Positions 25,504 to 34,110 of a stretch of DNA of 64,000 bases are shown piece after piece (within the stretch, counting starts at the first letter, position 1; each line of letters begins with the position of its first letter). The DNA is taken from assembly GCF_900108335.1 (NCBI RefSeq), contig NZ_FNVT01000022.1:157900-221899 (forward strand). The letters run 5' to 3'. Source of the DNA: Nonomuraea solani (GTDB lineage: Bacteria > Actinomycetota > Actinomycetes > Streptosporangiales > Streptosporangiaceae). The notes beneath the pieces were generated by a model. That model saw only the letters and a program-made list of their open reading frames with translations, was not told the DNA's origin and ran no database searches. Both the position numbers and the translations under genes were made by a program.

Positions 25504-26465
25504 GACCGATGAGCGTACAGGCCCAGGGCCCGCTCGGCCTCGCCCCGCACGGTCTCGGCCATCTCCGGCGGCGAGACGACCCGGCCGGTGTCGCCCAGGC
25601 GCAGCGCCAGCTTGAGTATCCAGTCCTCGTCGCGGGCCCGCAGCGCCACCCGCAGCCGCCCTTCGCCCAGCTCGGTGACCTGCTCGCACGGGTAGTACTC
25701 GGCCACCCACCGCCCGGCCGCGCTGAGCTCCAGCTCGACCAGCTCGTCGGTCGGGGAGGGCCGGAAGACGCCCCGGGTGACGTCGATGGGCTCGGCCTCG
25801 GCGGGCGGGTCGGCGGGCACGTCGAGCACGTCGACGCCGAGCACCCGGTCGAGCCGGAACAGCCGCATCGCCTCGGCCCGGTAGCACCAGCCCTCCAGGT
25901 AGGCGCGGCCGTCGACGACCACGAGCCGCATGGGGTCGACCTCGCGCGGCGTCACCTCGTCGCGGCCGGGCACGTAGTAGCGCAGCGACAGCCGGCGGCC
26001 CCTGGTGAGGCCCTCGCGCACGCGCGGCAGGGCGTCGGGGGCGGCGTCCACGTCGACGGCGACCTGGCTGCTGACGGTGGCGGCGCCCTCGCCCGCGGCC
26101 CGCTCCAGCTTGGCCATCACGCGCGGCAGCGCGTCGCCGGGCACCTCGGCCAGCTCGGGGGTGGCGGCCAGCATCCGCAGCGCGACCAGCAGCGCGCTGG
26201 CCTCGTCGATGCCGAGCCGCAGCGGCCTGCCGATGGTGTCGGCGTTGTCGATGATGATCTCGCCGCCGTCCCAGGAGACGTCGATGAGGTCGCCGGGGGT
26301 GTGGCCGGGCAGCCCGCACATCCACACGAGCTGCAGGTCGTCGATGAGCTGCTTCTCGCTCAGCCCGAACACGGCCGCGACCTCGTCCACCTGCGCCCCG
26401 GGATGGGACATCAGGTACGGCACCAGCGCCAGCAACCGCGGCAACCGGTCAGCGGACCCGCTCAT
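25500..26465 (-). CDS. pafC: WYL-domain regulator PafC
   Basis: 321 residues. N-terminal winged HTH (LPRLLALVPYLMSHPGAQVDEVAAVFG), a WYL-type domain (LRYYVPGRDEVTPREVDPMRLVVVDGRAYLEGWCYRAEAMRLFRLDRV, given here as its key Tyr/Arg pattern from about 155 to 205) and a C-terminal extension domain. With PafB it forms the heterodimeric activator of DNA-damage genes in mycobacteria. ATG follows GGAGGG; it is 72 bases downstream of pafB, with a 14-bp duplication in the gap. Confidence 0.93.
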   Translation of the reverse strand: MSGSADRLPRLLALVPYLMSHPGAQVDEVAAVFGLSEKQLIDDLQLVWMCGLPGHTPGDLIDVSWDGGEIIIDNADTIGRPLRLGIDEASALLVALRMLAATPELAEVPGDALPRVMAKLERAAGEGAATVSSQVAVDVDAAPDALPRVREGLTRGRRLSLRYYVPGRDEVTPREVDPMRLVVVDGRAYLEGWCYRAEAMRLFRLDRVLGVDVLDVPADPPAEAEPIDVTRGVFRPSPTDELVELELSAAGRWVAEYYPCEQVTELGEGRLRVALRARDEDWILKLALRLGDTGRVVSPPEMAETVRGEAERALGLYAHRS

Positions 26466-26505
26466 GCGCCCTCCTTCGCCGGCCGCATGAGCGGACCACC
26501 GCCGT

Positions 26506-26533
26506 GTCTGATGGTTCGCGTCTGATGGTTCGC
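26506..26533. repeat. 14-bp tandem duplication between pafB and pafC
   Basis: GTCTGATGGTTCGC occurs twice head-to-tail without spacer, in the 72-base gap separating pafB from pafC. No coding or hairpin role is evident. The copies are exact, suggesting a recent slippage event. Confidence 0.85.
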
Positions 26534-26537
26534 TCCC

Positions 26538-27488
26538 TCACGCCATGGCCCCCTTCAGTCTGCGGATGACGGCCTCGCGGGCGTCCGGCGGCTCGACGAC
26601 CTCGACGTCGGCGCCGAGGCTGGCCATCCAGCCGGCCAGCCGCTCGGGGTCGGAGAAGGGCAGCTCGGCCTCGTCCCACCCGTCGGTGCCCGTACGCACG
26701 GCGCTGGACAGTTGCCGCAGCCCCTCGCACGCCCCCTGGCGTACGCGGACGACCGCGACCCTGGCCTCCAGCGGCTCGTCGGGGAAGCCCACCATGGCCC
26801 GCAGGTCGAGGCCCTCGGGCACCTCGACCGCGCCCGGCCGGCCCACCGCGGTGACCTGCCCGCTGATGCGGCTGAGCCGGAACGCCCGCGGCGCGTTCCT
26901 GTCGCGGTCGTAGGCCGCGAGGTACCAGCGGCCGCGCCGGCTCACCACGCCCCACGGCTCCACTGTGCGGGCGCGTACGTTCTCGCTGCCCGAGGCCCGG
27001 TAGTCGAAGCGCACCACGCGCCGGTCGCGCACGGCATCCCACAGCGCGGGGAAGGCGGGGTCGCGGGTGTCGACGCGCAGCTCCAGCGCCCCGGTGCCGA
27101 CGGGCTGGTCGGTGGCCACGCCGCCGGCGCGCAGCTTCAGCAGCGCCCCGGAGGCGGCCTCGGCGAGGCTGGCGCGCTGCCACACCTGCGCGGCCAGGCC
27201 CAGCACGGCGGCCTCGTCGGGTTCGAGGGTGATCTCGGGCAGCTCGTACGACTCCCGCTCGATCCGGTAGCCCGGCTCGTCCTCCCACGGGTCGCGGACC
27301 ACGTCGATGGGGATGCCGATCTCGCGCAGCTCGTTCTTGTCCCGCTCGAACATCCGCTGGAACGCCTCGTCGCCATCACGGTCGTATCCGGGCACGGCCT
27401 GGCGGATCTGCTCCGCCGACAGCGGGCGCCGCGTGGCGAGCAGGCAGATCACCAGATTGAGCAACCGTTCCGTCTTCCGGCGCGACAT
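26538..27488 (-). CDS. pafB: WYL-domain regulator PafB
   Basis: 316 residues. Winged HTH at 1-70 (MSRRKTERLLNLVICLLATR, FERDKNELREIGIPI), then a WYL domain (DRRVVRFDYRAS, WGVVSRRGRWYLAAYDRDRN, FRLSRISG) and a C-terminal extension. ATG 27488 is 7-9 bases after AAGGAGG, while an in-frame GTG nine bases upstream overlaps that site, so ATG is preferred. It heads the minus-strand cluster pafB-pafC-tatA-tatC and is divergent from the DUF3866 gene. It acts with PafC on a recA-independent damage regulon. Confidence 0.94.
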   Translation of the reverse strand: MSRRKTERLLNLVICLLATRRPLSAEQIRQAVPGYDRDGDEAFQRMFERDKNELREIGIPIDVVRDPWEDEPGYRIERESYELPEITLEPDEAAVLGLAAQVWQRASLAEAASGALLKLRAGGVATDQPVGTGALELRVDTRDPAFPALWDAVRDRRVVRFDYRASGSENVRARTVEPWGVVSRRGRWYLAAYDRDRNAPRAFRLSRISGQVTAVGRPGAVEVPEGLDLRAMVGFPDEPLEARVAVVRVRQGACEGLRQLSSAVRTGTDGWDEAELPFSDPERLAGWMASLGADVEVVEPPDAREAVIRRLKGAMA

Positions 27489-27526
27489 CTGCCTCACTCC
27501 TCCTTCATCGACGCTACCCTGCCCCC

Positions 27527-28594
27527 GTGATCAGATGGCGCAAGGGCGAGGTCGTACGGATCCGGCGCGAGTGGCCGGGAGCGGTGGAACTGGACGTCGC
27601 CGTCCCCGAGGGGGAGTGCCGGGCGCTGGCCTATCCGCCGTTGGTCGGACGCCCGGAACCCGGTGACGAGGTGCTGCTCAACACGACCGCGCTCGCAATG
27701 GGTCTCGGTACGGGAGGTTACGCCATGGTGGTGGCCGTCCCGAACCGTTTGCCGCAAGATCCGGCGGGTCCGGGGCACCTGGTGAAGGCCCGGTATACAC
27801 CGCTGCAGGCCACGGTGCAGGGTGCCGACGAGCAGGATACCCCTTATCACGAGCGCCTGCGCGAGGCCGACTCCCTCGACGGGATGCCGGTGATCGTGGC
27901 CGATCTGCACTCGGCGCTGCCGCCGATCCTGTGCGGGCTCTACGCCGATCGCCCTGGTCTGCGGGTCGCGTACGTGATGCTGGACGGCGGCGCGCTGCCC
28001 GCCTGGTTCTCGATGGCGGCGGCCCGGCTGCGCGAGATCGGCTGGCTGGCGGGCGTGGTCACGGTCGGCCAGTCCTTCGGCGGCGACCTGGAGGCGGTCA
28101 CCGCCCACACGGGCCTGCTGGCGGCCAGGCACGTGCTGGAGGCCGACGTGGCGATCGTCACCCAGGGGCCCGGCAACCTGGGCACGGGCACCAAATGGGG
28201 CTTCTCAGGCGTCTCGGCGGGCGAGGCGGTCAACGCGGCGGGCGTCCTGCTGGGGCGGCCGGTGGCGGCGCTGCGGGTCAGCGAGGGCGACCTGCGGGAG
28301 CGCCATTACGGCGTCTCGCACCACTCGCTGACCGCCTATGGCCGGGTCGCGCTGACCCCGGCCGACGTGCCGGTGCCGGAGCTGCCGGGCGAGTTCGGGG
28401 AGCGGGTCAGGGACCAGGCCGAGCTGCTGGCCGTACGGCACCGCCTGGTCTCGGTCCCGGTGGACGGCCTGCACGAGGCGCTGCGGGAGTCGCCGGTCAG
28501 GCTGTCCACGATGGGCAGGGGGCTGGAGGAGGACCTGGCCTATTTCCTGGCCTCGGCGGCGGCGGGCAGGCTGACGGCCTCGCTGCTGGAGTAG
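27527..28594 (+). CDS. DUF3866-family protein
   Basis: 355 residues from GTG, divergent from pafB with 38 bases between starts. Whole-length match in character to the DUF3866 family that regularly flanks the actinobacterial paf/tat cluster. It has a basic N-terminus (IRWRKGEVVRIRREWPG) and Gly-rich loops TTALAMGLGTGGYAMVV and VTQGPGNLGTGTKWGFSGV that might bind a nucleotide or phosphate. No membrane segment. Biochemical role unknown. Its end overlaps the convergent DUF3291 gene by 55 bases. Confidence 0.85.
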   Translation: MIRWRKGEVVRIRREWPGAVELDVAVPEGECRALAYPPLVGRPEPGDEVLLNTTALAMGLGTGGYAMVVAVPNRLPQDPAGPGHLVKARYTPLQATVQGADEQDTPYHERLREADSLDGMPVIVADLHSALPPILCGLYADRPGLRVAYVMLDGGALPAWFSMAAARLREIGWLAGVVTVGQSFGGDLEAVTAHTGLLAARHVLEADVAIVTQGPGNLGTGTKWGFSGVSAGEAVNAAGVLLGRPVAALRVSEGDLRERHYGVSHHSLTAYGRVALTPADVPVPELPGEFGERVRDQAELLAVRHRLVSVPVDGLHEALRESPVRLSTMGRGLEEDLAYFLASAAAGRLTASLLE

Positions 28595-29031
28595 CTGTCC
28601 TTGAAGGTGAACGCCCGCGGGCTCGGCCCTTCCGCCCGCAGGAGCTCCAGCCGCCGCATGCCCTCGGCCAGCGACGGGATGTGTCCCTCGGGGACCCACC
28701 ACATCACCATGTACGGCTCCGCGAGGCGCAGGAACCACTCCCTGCGCCGGCGCAGCACCTCCAGGTGGTCACTGCGGTAGGTGTAGTTCCACAGCGCGTC
28801 GAGCGACTCCCAGACGGAGAAGTTGATCAGCAGGTGGTCGCCGTAGTCGTGGATCACGGTGGCGGTCGGGTCGGTCTCGCTCTCCTTCAGCCGCCACACG
28901 AACCCGGGGGCCTCATCGGCGACGGCGTTGATGGGCCCCAGCAAGGCGACGAACTCGGCGATCTCGGGGCTGTCGATGGGCGCGCGCAGGTGGGCGACGT
29001 TGAGCTCGGCGAGGTGCATGGGGTTCAGCAC
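28540..29031 (-). CDS. DUF3291-family protein (dimeric alpha/beta barrel-like)
   Basis: 163 residues from GTG (or ATG four codons in). HLAELNVAHLRAPIDSPEIAEFVALL at the start and LLINFSVWESLDALWNYTYRSDH are the DUF3291 signature; the fold is like antibiotic-biosynthesis monooxygenases. VEPYMVMWWVPEG-type aromatic region (AEPYMVMWWVPEGH) lines a likely pocket. The gene starts 4 bases after the Cys-rich HTH regulator and is surely co-transcribed. Function unknown. Confidence 0.78.
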   Translation of the reverse strand: MLNPMHLAELNVAHLRAPIDSPEIAEFVALLGPINAVADEAPGFVWRLKESETDPTATVIHDYGDHLLINFSVWESLDALWNYTYRSDHLEVLRRRREWFLRLAEPYMVMWWVPEGHIPSLAEGMRRLELLRAEGPSPRAFTFKDSYSSSEAVSLPAAAEARK

Positions 29032-29035
29032 ACCA

Positions 29036-29692
29036 TCACTCGCCTTCTATGTCAATGTTTGTTTGCTTTAGAGAGACGCAGCACTCCCCCGGCCGCGGAT
29101 CCAGCCGCGCCCTGGCCGGATCGTCGCCGAGCCCCTCCAGCAGCCCCTGGCACAGGGCCAGGTTCATGGAACACACCAGCAGCGGCTGCTCCGTGGCCAG
29201 CACGTGGAAGGGGCAGTTGCGCAGCCGCAGCGCGCCGTCCTCCTCGTAGGGCTCGTAGCCGCGCTCGCTCAGCACGTCCTCGGCCCGCTCGCCGGGATGC
29301 TTCCTCGCCAGCCGGGCGCCCGCGCCGCGCGCCGCCTCCTCGGCCTGCTCCTCGGCGCCGAGCAGGTCCACCACGCCGGCCAGGACCGAGGCGAGGGCGA
29401 CGTAGTCGCGCGGCGGCAGGCTGACCGACCGCTCGCCCCTGGCCCTGCGGTAGATCTTGGCGGGCCGGCCGCTGCCCGGGCCCTTCTTCTCCTGGGGCCG
29501 GAAGCCGCTCTCCAGCAGCCCGGCCTCGACCAGTTTGTCGAGGTGGTGCCCGGCCAGCGTCCTGGACACGCCCGCCGCCTCGGCGGCCTCCCCGCGGCCC
29601 ACGTCGCCGCCGTGGGAGGCGACGACGTCGTAGAGGCTGCGGCGGACGGGGTCGTGCAACAGGGCCAGCGCCTCGAGGTCGTCGCTACTCAC
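29036..29692 (-). CDS. HTH regulator with C-terminal cysteine cluster
   Basis: 218 residues. Winged HTH (about 8-80: LLHDPVRRSLYDVVAS, AAGVSRTLAGHHLDKLVEAGLL, GRPAKIYRRA) of the ArsR/SufR-like type. The C-terminal part has Cys in NCPFH, VCSMN, LCQG and ECCVSL, spaced like ligands of a metal or Fe-S cluster (SufR uses three Cys in its C-domain). It likely represses its own operon with DUF3291; the cofactor assignment is inference. An AT-rich TTGTTTGCTTT stretch lies in its last codons. Confidence 0.8.
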   Translation of the reverse strand: MSSDDLEALALLHDPVRRSLYDVVASHGGDVGRGEAAEAAGVSRTLAGHHLDKLVEAGLLESGFRPQEKKGPGSGRPAKIYRRARGERSVSLPPRDYVALASVLAGVVDLLGAEEQAEEAARGAGARLARKHPGERAEDVLSERGYEPYEEDGALRLRNCPFHVLATEQPLLVCSMNLALCQGLLEGLGDDPARARLDPRPGECCVSLKQTNIDIEGE

Positions 29693-29701
29693 AGCGGGAG
29701 T

Positions 29702-30052
29702 CTATGAAAGCTTGCGCTCCACGTGCTCGTACAGGCAGGCGCGGGAGGGCTTGCGGGTGATGCCGCCGTATTTGCGCCAGCACGCGCCCTTCTTCAGCAC
29801 GTTGATGTCGATCCACTCCGGCGCCCCGTATTTCCGGTGCACGGCCTTGGCGTTGCGCAGCAGCCTGGCGGCCACCTTGCGGCCCTGCGCGGACGACGAG
29901 GCGGCGGCGTTGACCCAGGTCACCCCGACGTCGCCGCCGAGGAAGCAGGGTTTGACGCCCTTGCAGAACGGCGGATTGGCGGCTTGTGCGGCGGGCGCGA
30001 GGCCGAGCAGGAGCGTTAACGCGGAAGCGGTGACAAGGAACGTGCGCATCAT
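29702..30052 (-). CDS. Small secreted protein with four cysteines
   Basis: 116 residues from ATG-ATG (an in-frame ATG at 30061 is the alternative). Signal peptide about 1-26 ending AAQA|AN. Mature part of about 90 residues has Cys in FCKGVKPCF, GACWRKY and RACLYEH, four in all, likely two disulfides, and many Lys/Arg. It is tucked between the HTH regulator and an FKBP lipoprotein. No family recognised; extracellular. Confidence 0.7.
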   Translation of the reverse strand: MMRTFLVTASALTLLLGLAPAAQAANPPFCKGVKPCFLGGDVGVTWVNAAASSSAQGRKVAARLLRNAKAVHRKYGAPEWIDINVLKKGACWRKYGGITRKPSRACLYEHVERKLS

Positions 30053-30072
30053 GGGACTCATCCTGCCGCAGG

Positions 30073-30966
30073 TCAGTAGGTGGCGATCAGGTCCACGACG
30101 AAGACGAGTGTGTCGGAGCCCTTGATGCCGTACGCGGGATGGCCGGAGGGGCCGTACCCGGAGGCGGGCGGGACGATCATCAGGACGCGGCTGCCGGCGG
30201 GCACGCCCGCCAGCGCGCTGTCCCAGCCCTTGATCACGCTGCCGTCGCCGAGCTTGAACGCCTTCGGCCGGCCGGTGGACCAGGTGGCGTCGAAGACGCG
30301 GCCGTGGCTCCACACCGCGCCCGCGTACTGGGTGACCACGAGTTGCCCGGCCTTCGCCGGCCGCCCCTCGCCCCTGGCCAGCACCTTGGAGGCGAACCGG
30401 GCGGGCGGCGCCGTCCGCGGCACCGACAGCACCGGCCGCGCGCCGCCGCCGACCTTCACGCCCGCCAGCGATCCGCCGCCCGCGCGGACCGCGGCGCCCT
30501 TGTGGTGGGCGCCCAGGATGTCGACCACGTAGAACAGCTCCTCGCCGGCGCCGATCCCGCGCGGCGGATTCGGCCCGAACCCGTCGCCGGGCGGGATGGC
30601 CGCGATGACCCTGCTGCCCACCCGGCGGCCGCGCAGCGCCTGCTCCAGGCCCGGCAGCAGCTCTCCCACCGGGAACGCGGCCGGTGTGCCCCGGTTGAAA
30701 CTGGAGTCGACCAGGCGGTTGCCCCGCCCGTCCCACACGTGCGCGGTGTATTGGACGATCGCCACGTCGTCGCGCTCCAGCCGGTCGCCCTTCCCGGCCG
30801 CCAGCTCGTCCACCTGCAGCCCGGCCACCGGCTTGCCGTCGGGGAAGTCGATCGTCGGCCGGCCGCCGAACGGCCCGCCCACCCGCAGGTCCAGCTCGCC
30901 CGCACCCGTATTCGTACAGCCTGCCAGAAACAACAGCAGCAGTGGCGCGGCGGCACGGCGGCGCAT
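30073..30966 (-). CDS. FKBP-type peptidyl-prolyl isomerase lipoprotein
   Basis: 297 residues. Signal peptide with lipobox LFLAGC (Cys17). Two FKBP-like domains: residues about 50-150 (VAIVQYTAHVWDGRGNRLVDSSF ... ALRGRRVGSRVIAAIPPG, noted by their Tyr/Asp/Phe pattern) and about 190-297 (VVTQYAGAVWSHGRVFDATW, GWDSALAGVPAGSRVLMIVP, DTLVFVVDLIATY). It would catalyse prolyl isomerisation of secreted proteins outside the membrane. A second FKBP lipoprotein lies 78 bases upstream; position next to pafA is common in actinomycetes. Confidence 0.92.
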   Translation of the reverse strand: MRRRAAAPLLLLFLAGCTNTGAGELDLRVGGPFGGRPTIDFPDGKPVAGLQVDELAAGKGDRLERDDVAIVQYTAHVWDGRGNRLVDSSFNRGTPAAFPVGELLPGLEQALRGRRVGSRVIAAIPPGDGFGPNPPRGIGAGEELFYVVDILGAHHKGAAVRAGGGSLAGVKVGGGARPVLSVPRTAPPARFASKVLARGEGRPAKAGQLVVTQYAGAVWSHGRVFDATWSTGRPKAFKLGDGSVIKGWDSALAGVPAGSRVLMIVPPASGYGPSGHPAYGIKGSDTLVFVVDLIATY

Positions 30967-31044
30967 CGGTCCTCCCAGCGCGGAGCGGCCCGGCGGCGTC
31001 GCGCCACCGGGCCTCGCGATGCTACCGCGCCTTCAGATCAGCCG

Positions 31045-31989
31045 TCAGTACGCTCCCAGGATGTCCACCACGAACACCAGCGTGCTCTTGGCCGGGATGG
31101 CCTGCTGCGCCTGGTCGCCGTAGCCGAGGGCCGGCGGGATGCTCATCACGACCCGGCTGCCGACCGGCAGCCCGGCCAGGCCCTTCTGCCAGCCCTGGAT
31201 CACCTGACCGAGCGCGAACTCGGCCGGCTGGCCCCGCTCCCAGCTCGAGTCGAACTGCTTGTCGGTGCCCCAGATCTTGCCCGTGTAGTGCACGCTGAGC
31301 GTCTGGTTGGCCTGCACCTTGGCGCCGGTGCCCTTGATCACCGTCTTGACGACGAGGTCCTTGGGCGCCTTCTCGTCCGTCTTCGTGGTCAGCGTCGGCG
31401 CCTTCTCCCCGCCGGGGTTGTCGACCTTGACGCCCTTGATGCTGTCGCCGGTCTCCTTGCCGGTGGCCGCCTTCAGCGCCGGCGGCTGGGTGCCGACCAC
31501 GTCGATCACGAACACCTTGGTCGGCTCGGCCGGCTGCGTCGTCTGCTGCGGGGCCACGGAGTCGTTGGCCAGCACGGCCAGCAGCCGGCCGCCGTGCTTG
31601 ACCTTGGTGAAGCCCTCCTGCAGCACCTGCGGAAGCTGCTCGTTGACGGCGATCGTCTCCGGGGCCTTGGTGTCGTAGGAGGAACCCTGGACGGCGTTGC
31701 CCTTGCCGTCCCAGTTCCAGACCGTGAGGTTGACGATCACCCGGTCGCCGGCCTTCACACCGGTGCCGGCGCCCGGCTGGATCACCTCGTAGGACGACTT
31801 GGTGGCGGGCGTGCCGGACGGGAAGGCCACCGTGGGCTTGGCACCCACGGTCCCGGTGACCTTGAATTTGGCCGACGCGCCCGCTGAGGCAGAGGCGGAG
31901 GCGCCGGTGCTCGCCCCGTCGTCGGAACCGCACGCGGCGGCGAACAAGAGCAAAGGCACGGCGGCCAGTACGGCCAGAGCGCGGCGCAT
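31045..31989 (-). CDS. FKBP-type peptidyl-prolyl isomerase lipoprotein
   Basis: 314 residues. Signal peptide and lipobox FAAAC (Cys20), then a short Ser/Ala linker. The C-terminal FKBP domain (about 215-314) keeps the active-site set: LSVHYTGKIWGTDKQFDSSW, FALGQVIQGWQKGLAGLPVG, SRVVMSIPPALGYG and LVFVVDIL. The N-terminal half is a degenerate second FKBP (VIVNLTVWNWDGKGNAVQGS). Extracytoplasmic foldase. It lies 97 bases downstream of pafA in the same orientation. Confidence 0.94.
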   Translation of the reverse strand: MRRALAVLAAVPLLLFAAACGSDDGASTGASASASAGASAKFKVTGTVGAKPTVAFPSGTPATKSSYEVIQPGAGTGVKAGDRVIVNLTVWNWDGKGNAVQGSSYDTKAPETIAVNEQLPQVLQEGFTKVKHGGRLLAVLANDSVAPQQTTQPAEPTKVFVIDVVGTQPPALKAATGKETGDSIKGVKVDNPGGEKAPTLTTKTDEKAPKDLVVKTVIKGTGAKVQANQTLSVHYTGKIWGTDKQFDSSWERGQPAEFALGQVIQGWQKGLAGLPVGSRVVMSIPPALGYGDQAQQAIPAKSTLVFVVDILGAY

Positions 31990-32086
31990 CGGATTCCCTC
32001 GGAAAGACGTCAGATTCGCGTCACCCTACCCGACTCACCGGTAGGGCCGAGGTAAACGAAGCGCCACGTTCGCCGCCACCTCTGGC

Positions 32087-33445
32087 TCACATGCCGGCGA
32101 TGAGCTTGTCCACGCGCTCGTCGACACTGCGGAACGGGTCCTTGCACAGCACCGTGCGCTGGGCCTGGTCGTTCAGCTTGAGATGCACCCAGTCGACGGT
32201 GAAGTCGCGGCGCTTCTCCTGCGCCTTGCGGATGAACTCGCCGCGCAGCCGCGCCCGGGTCGTCTGCGGCGGCACCGACTTGGCCTCGAAGATCTTCAGG
32301 TCGGACGCCACCCGCTCCACCGAGCCGCGCTTCTGCAGCAGGTAGAACAGGCCGCGCTTGCGGTGCACGTCGTGGTAGGCGAGGTCGAGCTGGGCCACTC
32401 GCGGCGAGGACAGCGGCAGGTCGTACTTCTTCCGGTAGCGCTCGATGAGCTGGTATTTCGTCACCCAGTCGATCTCGCGCGAGACGAGGTCGAGGTTGCC
32501 GGTGTCGACCGCGTGCAGTGTGCGCTCCCACAGCTCCAGCACCCGGTGGGCGATGGCGTCGCCGCCGCGCCGGTCGACGAAGTCCTTGGCCTTGGACAGG
32601 TATTCCTGCTGGATCTCCAGGCTCGACGCCTCGCGCCCGTTGGCCAGCCGCACCCTGCGCCGGCCCGTCATGTCGTGCGAGACCTCGCGGATGGCCCGGA
32701 TCGGGTTCTCCAGGCTCAGGTCGCGCATCACCGTGCCCGACTCGATCATGCGCAGCACCAGGTCGGTGGCGCCGACCTTGAGCAGCATGGTGGTCTCGCT
32801 CATGTTGGAGTCGCCCACGATGACGTGCAGGCGGCGGAACCGCTCGGCGTCGGCGTGCGGCTCGTCGCGCGTGTTGATGATCGGCCGCGACCGGGTGGTG
32901 GCGCTGGAGACGCCCTCCCAGATGTGCTCGGCCCGCTGCGACACGCAGTAGACGGCGCCGCGCGGCGTCTGCAGCACCTTGCCGGCCCCGCACACGATCT
33001 GCCGCGTCACCAGGAACGGGATCAGCACGTCGGCCAGCCGGCCGAACTCCCCGTGCCGGCCGACCAGGTAGTTCTCGTGGCAGCCGTAGGAGTTGCCGGC
33101 CGAGTCGGTGTTGTTCTTGAACAGGTAGATGTCACCCGCGATGCCCTCTTCGCGCAGCCGCTTCTCGGCGTCGACCAGCAGGCCCTCGAGGATGCGCTCG
33201 CCCGCCTTGTCGTGGGTGACGAGCTCGATGACGTTGTCACACTCGGGTGTTGCGTATTCAGGATGGCTGCCCACGTCGAGATAGAGACGGGCGCCATTGC
33301 GGAGGAAGACGTTGCTCGATCGGCCCCAGGACACGACTCGCCGGAACAGGTAACGCGCGACCTCGTCCGGTGACAGCCTGCGCTGTCCCCTGAACGTGCA
33401 GGTCACGCCGTACTCGTTCTCCAGCCCGAAGATGCGACGATCCAT
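32087..33445 (-). CDS. pafA: Pup-protein ligase PafA
   Basis: 452 residues from ATG (GTG one codon earlier also possible). Carboxylate-amine/glutamine-synthetase-like fold: MDRRIFGLENEYGV with the Mg-binding Glu, RLYLDVGSHPEYATPEC, FKNNTDSAGNSYGCHENYLV and RPIINTRDEPHAD. It lacks the insertion loop after the first strands seen in Dop. It activates the C-terminal Glu of Pup with ATP and attaches it to substrate lysines. It is followed by an FKBP gene and separated from prcA by a secreted-protein gene and a repeat-rich gap. Confidence 0.97.
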   Translation of the reverse strand: MDRRIFGLENEYGVTCTFRGQRRLSPDEVARYLFRRVVSWGRSSNVFLRNGARLYLDVGSHPEYATPECDNVIELVTHDKAGERILEGLLVDAEKRLREEGIAGDIYLFKNNTDSAGNSYGCHENYLVGRHGEFGRLADVLIPFLVTRQIVCGAGKVLQTPRGAVYCVSQRAEHIWEGVSSATTRSRPIINTRDEPHADAERFRRLHVIVGDSNMSETTMLLKVGATDLVLRMIESGTVMRDLSLENPIRAIREVSHDMTGRRRVRLANGREASSLEIQQEYLSKAKDFVDRRGGDAIAHRVLELWERTLHAVDTGNLDLVSREIDWVTKYQLIERYRKKYDLPLSSPRVAQLDLAYHDVHRKRGLFYLLQKRGSVERVASDLKIFEAKSVPPQTTRARLRGEFIRKAQEKRRDFTVDWVHLKLNDQAQRTVLCKDPFRSVDERVDKLIAGM

Positions 33446-33585
33446 CACCTCACACTATGCCCACGGATCGGGAAGCGGGAGAGATCTTCCCAGGTGTTTT
33501 CCCGCCCCGGCCCGTACGCCTGCCCGTATGCCCTGCTTCATCCCCCCGCGCCCGCCCCCACGGGGCGCGGGTGGCGCGACGCGCG

Positions 33586-34110
33586 TCAGGGGGTGTAGAT
33601 CTCCTGAACCTGGACGATCTTTCCCTTGTGGACGGTGATGAGAGCGGGCCGCTCCTGGGCGCCGTGCCGCTTGATCAGCACCGCCCTGGAGCAGCGCTTG
33701 GCACCGAGCCCCGTCTTGGTGCTGACGGTGAGGTCGCCCATGGACGGCTTGCACCCGAACGCCGACAGGAACACCACGCCGGAGGCGATGGGCGAGGAGT
33801 AGGCCATGACCTGGCCCTCGGCCGGCCCCACGAAGTAGCCCTCGGTCTGGGTGCCCTTCTTCCACTTGATCGGCTCGTACTCGGCCACACCGCCGCGCAC
33901 GTCGGTGATCCACCCGCGCAGGATGCCGTCGTGACGAGGGCTGATGCGCTTGGTGAAGTCATGCTTCGGGTCGGCCTGGAAGGTGGTGCCGAAGATCTTC
34001 GGCGCCTTGTACGCCGGGAACGCGGTCGTCGCTTGTGCGGCGACGGCGGAAGTGAGCATCACGGCAGCGGCGGCACCGGCCGCGAGAAGGCCACGCAAGG
34101 GAGTGTTCAC
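33586..34110 (-). CDS. Secreted protein of unknown function
   Basis: 174 residues, GTG start with GAGGAT about 10 bases upstream. Signal peptide 1-27 (LLAAGAAAAVMLTSAVAAQA|TT). Mature part of about 147 residues: YKAPKIFGTTFQADPKHD, a GWITDVRGGVAEYEPIKW block, and two cysteines (AFGCKPS, KRCSRA) that may pair. Inserted between prcA and pafA. No known family; extracellular. Confidence 0.72.
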   Translation of the reverse strand: MNTPLRGLLAAGAAAAVMLTSAVAAQATTAFPAYKAPKIFGTTFQADPKHDFTKRISPRHDGILRGWITDVRGGVAEYEPIKWKKGTQTEGYFVGPAEGQVMAYSSPIASGVVFLSAFGCKPSMGDLTVSTKTGLGAKRCSRAVLIKRHGAQERPALITVHKGKIVQVQEIYTP

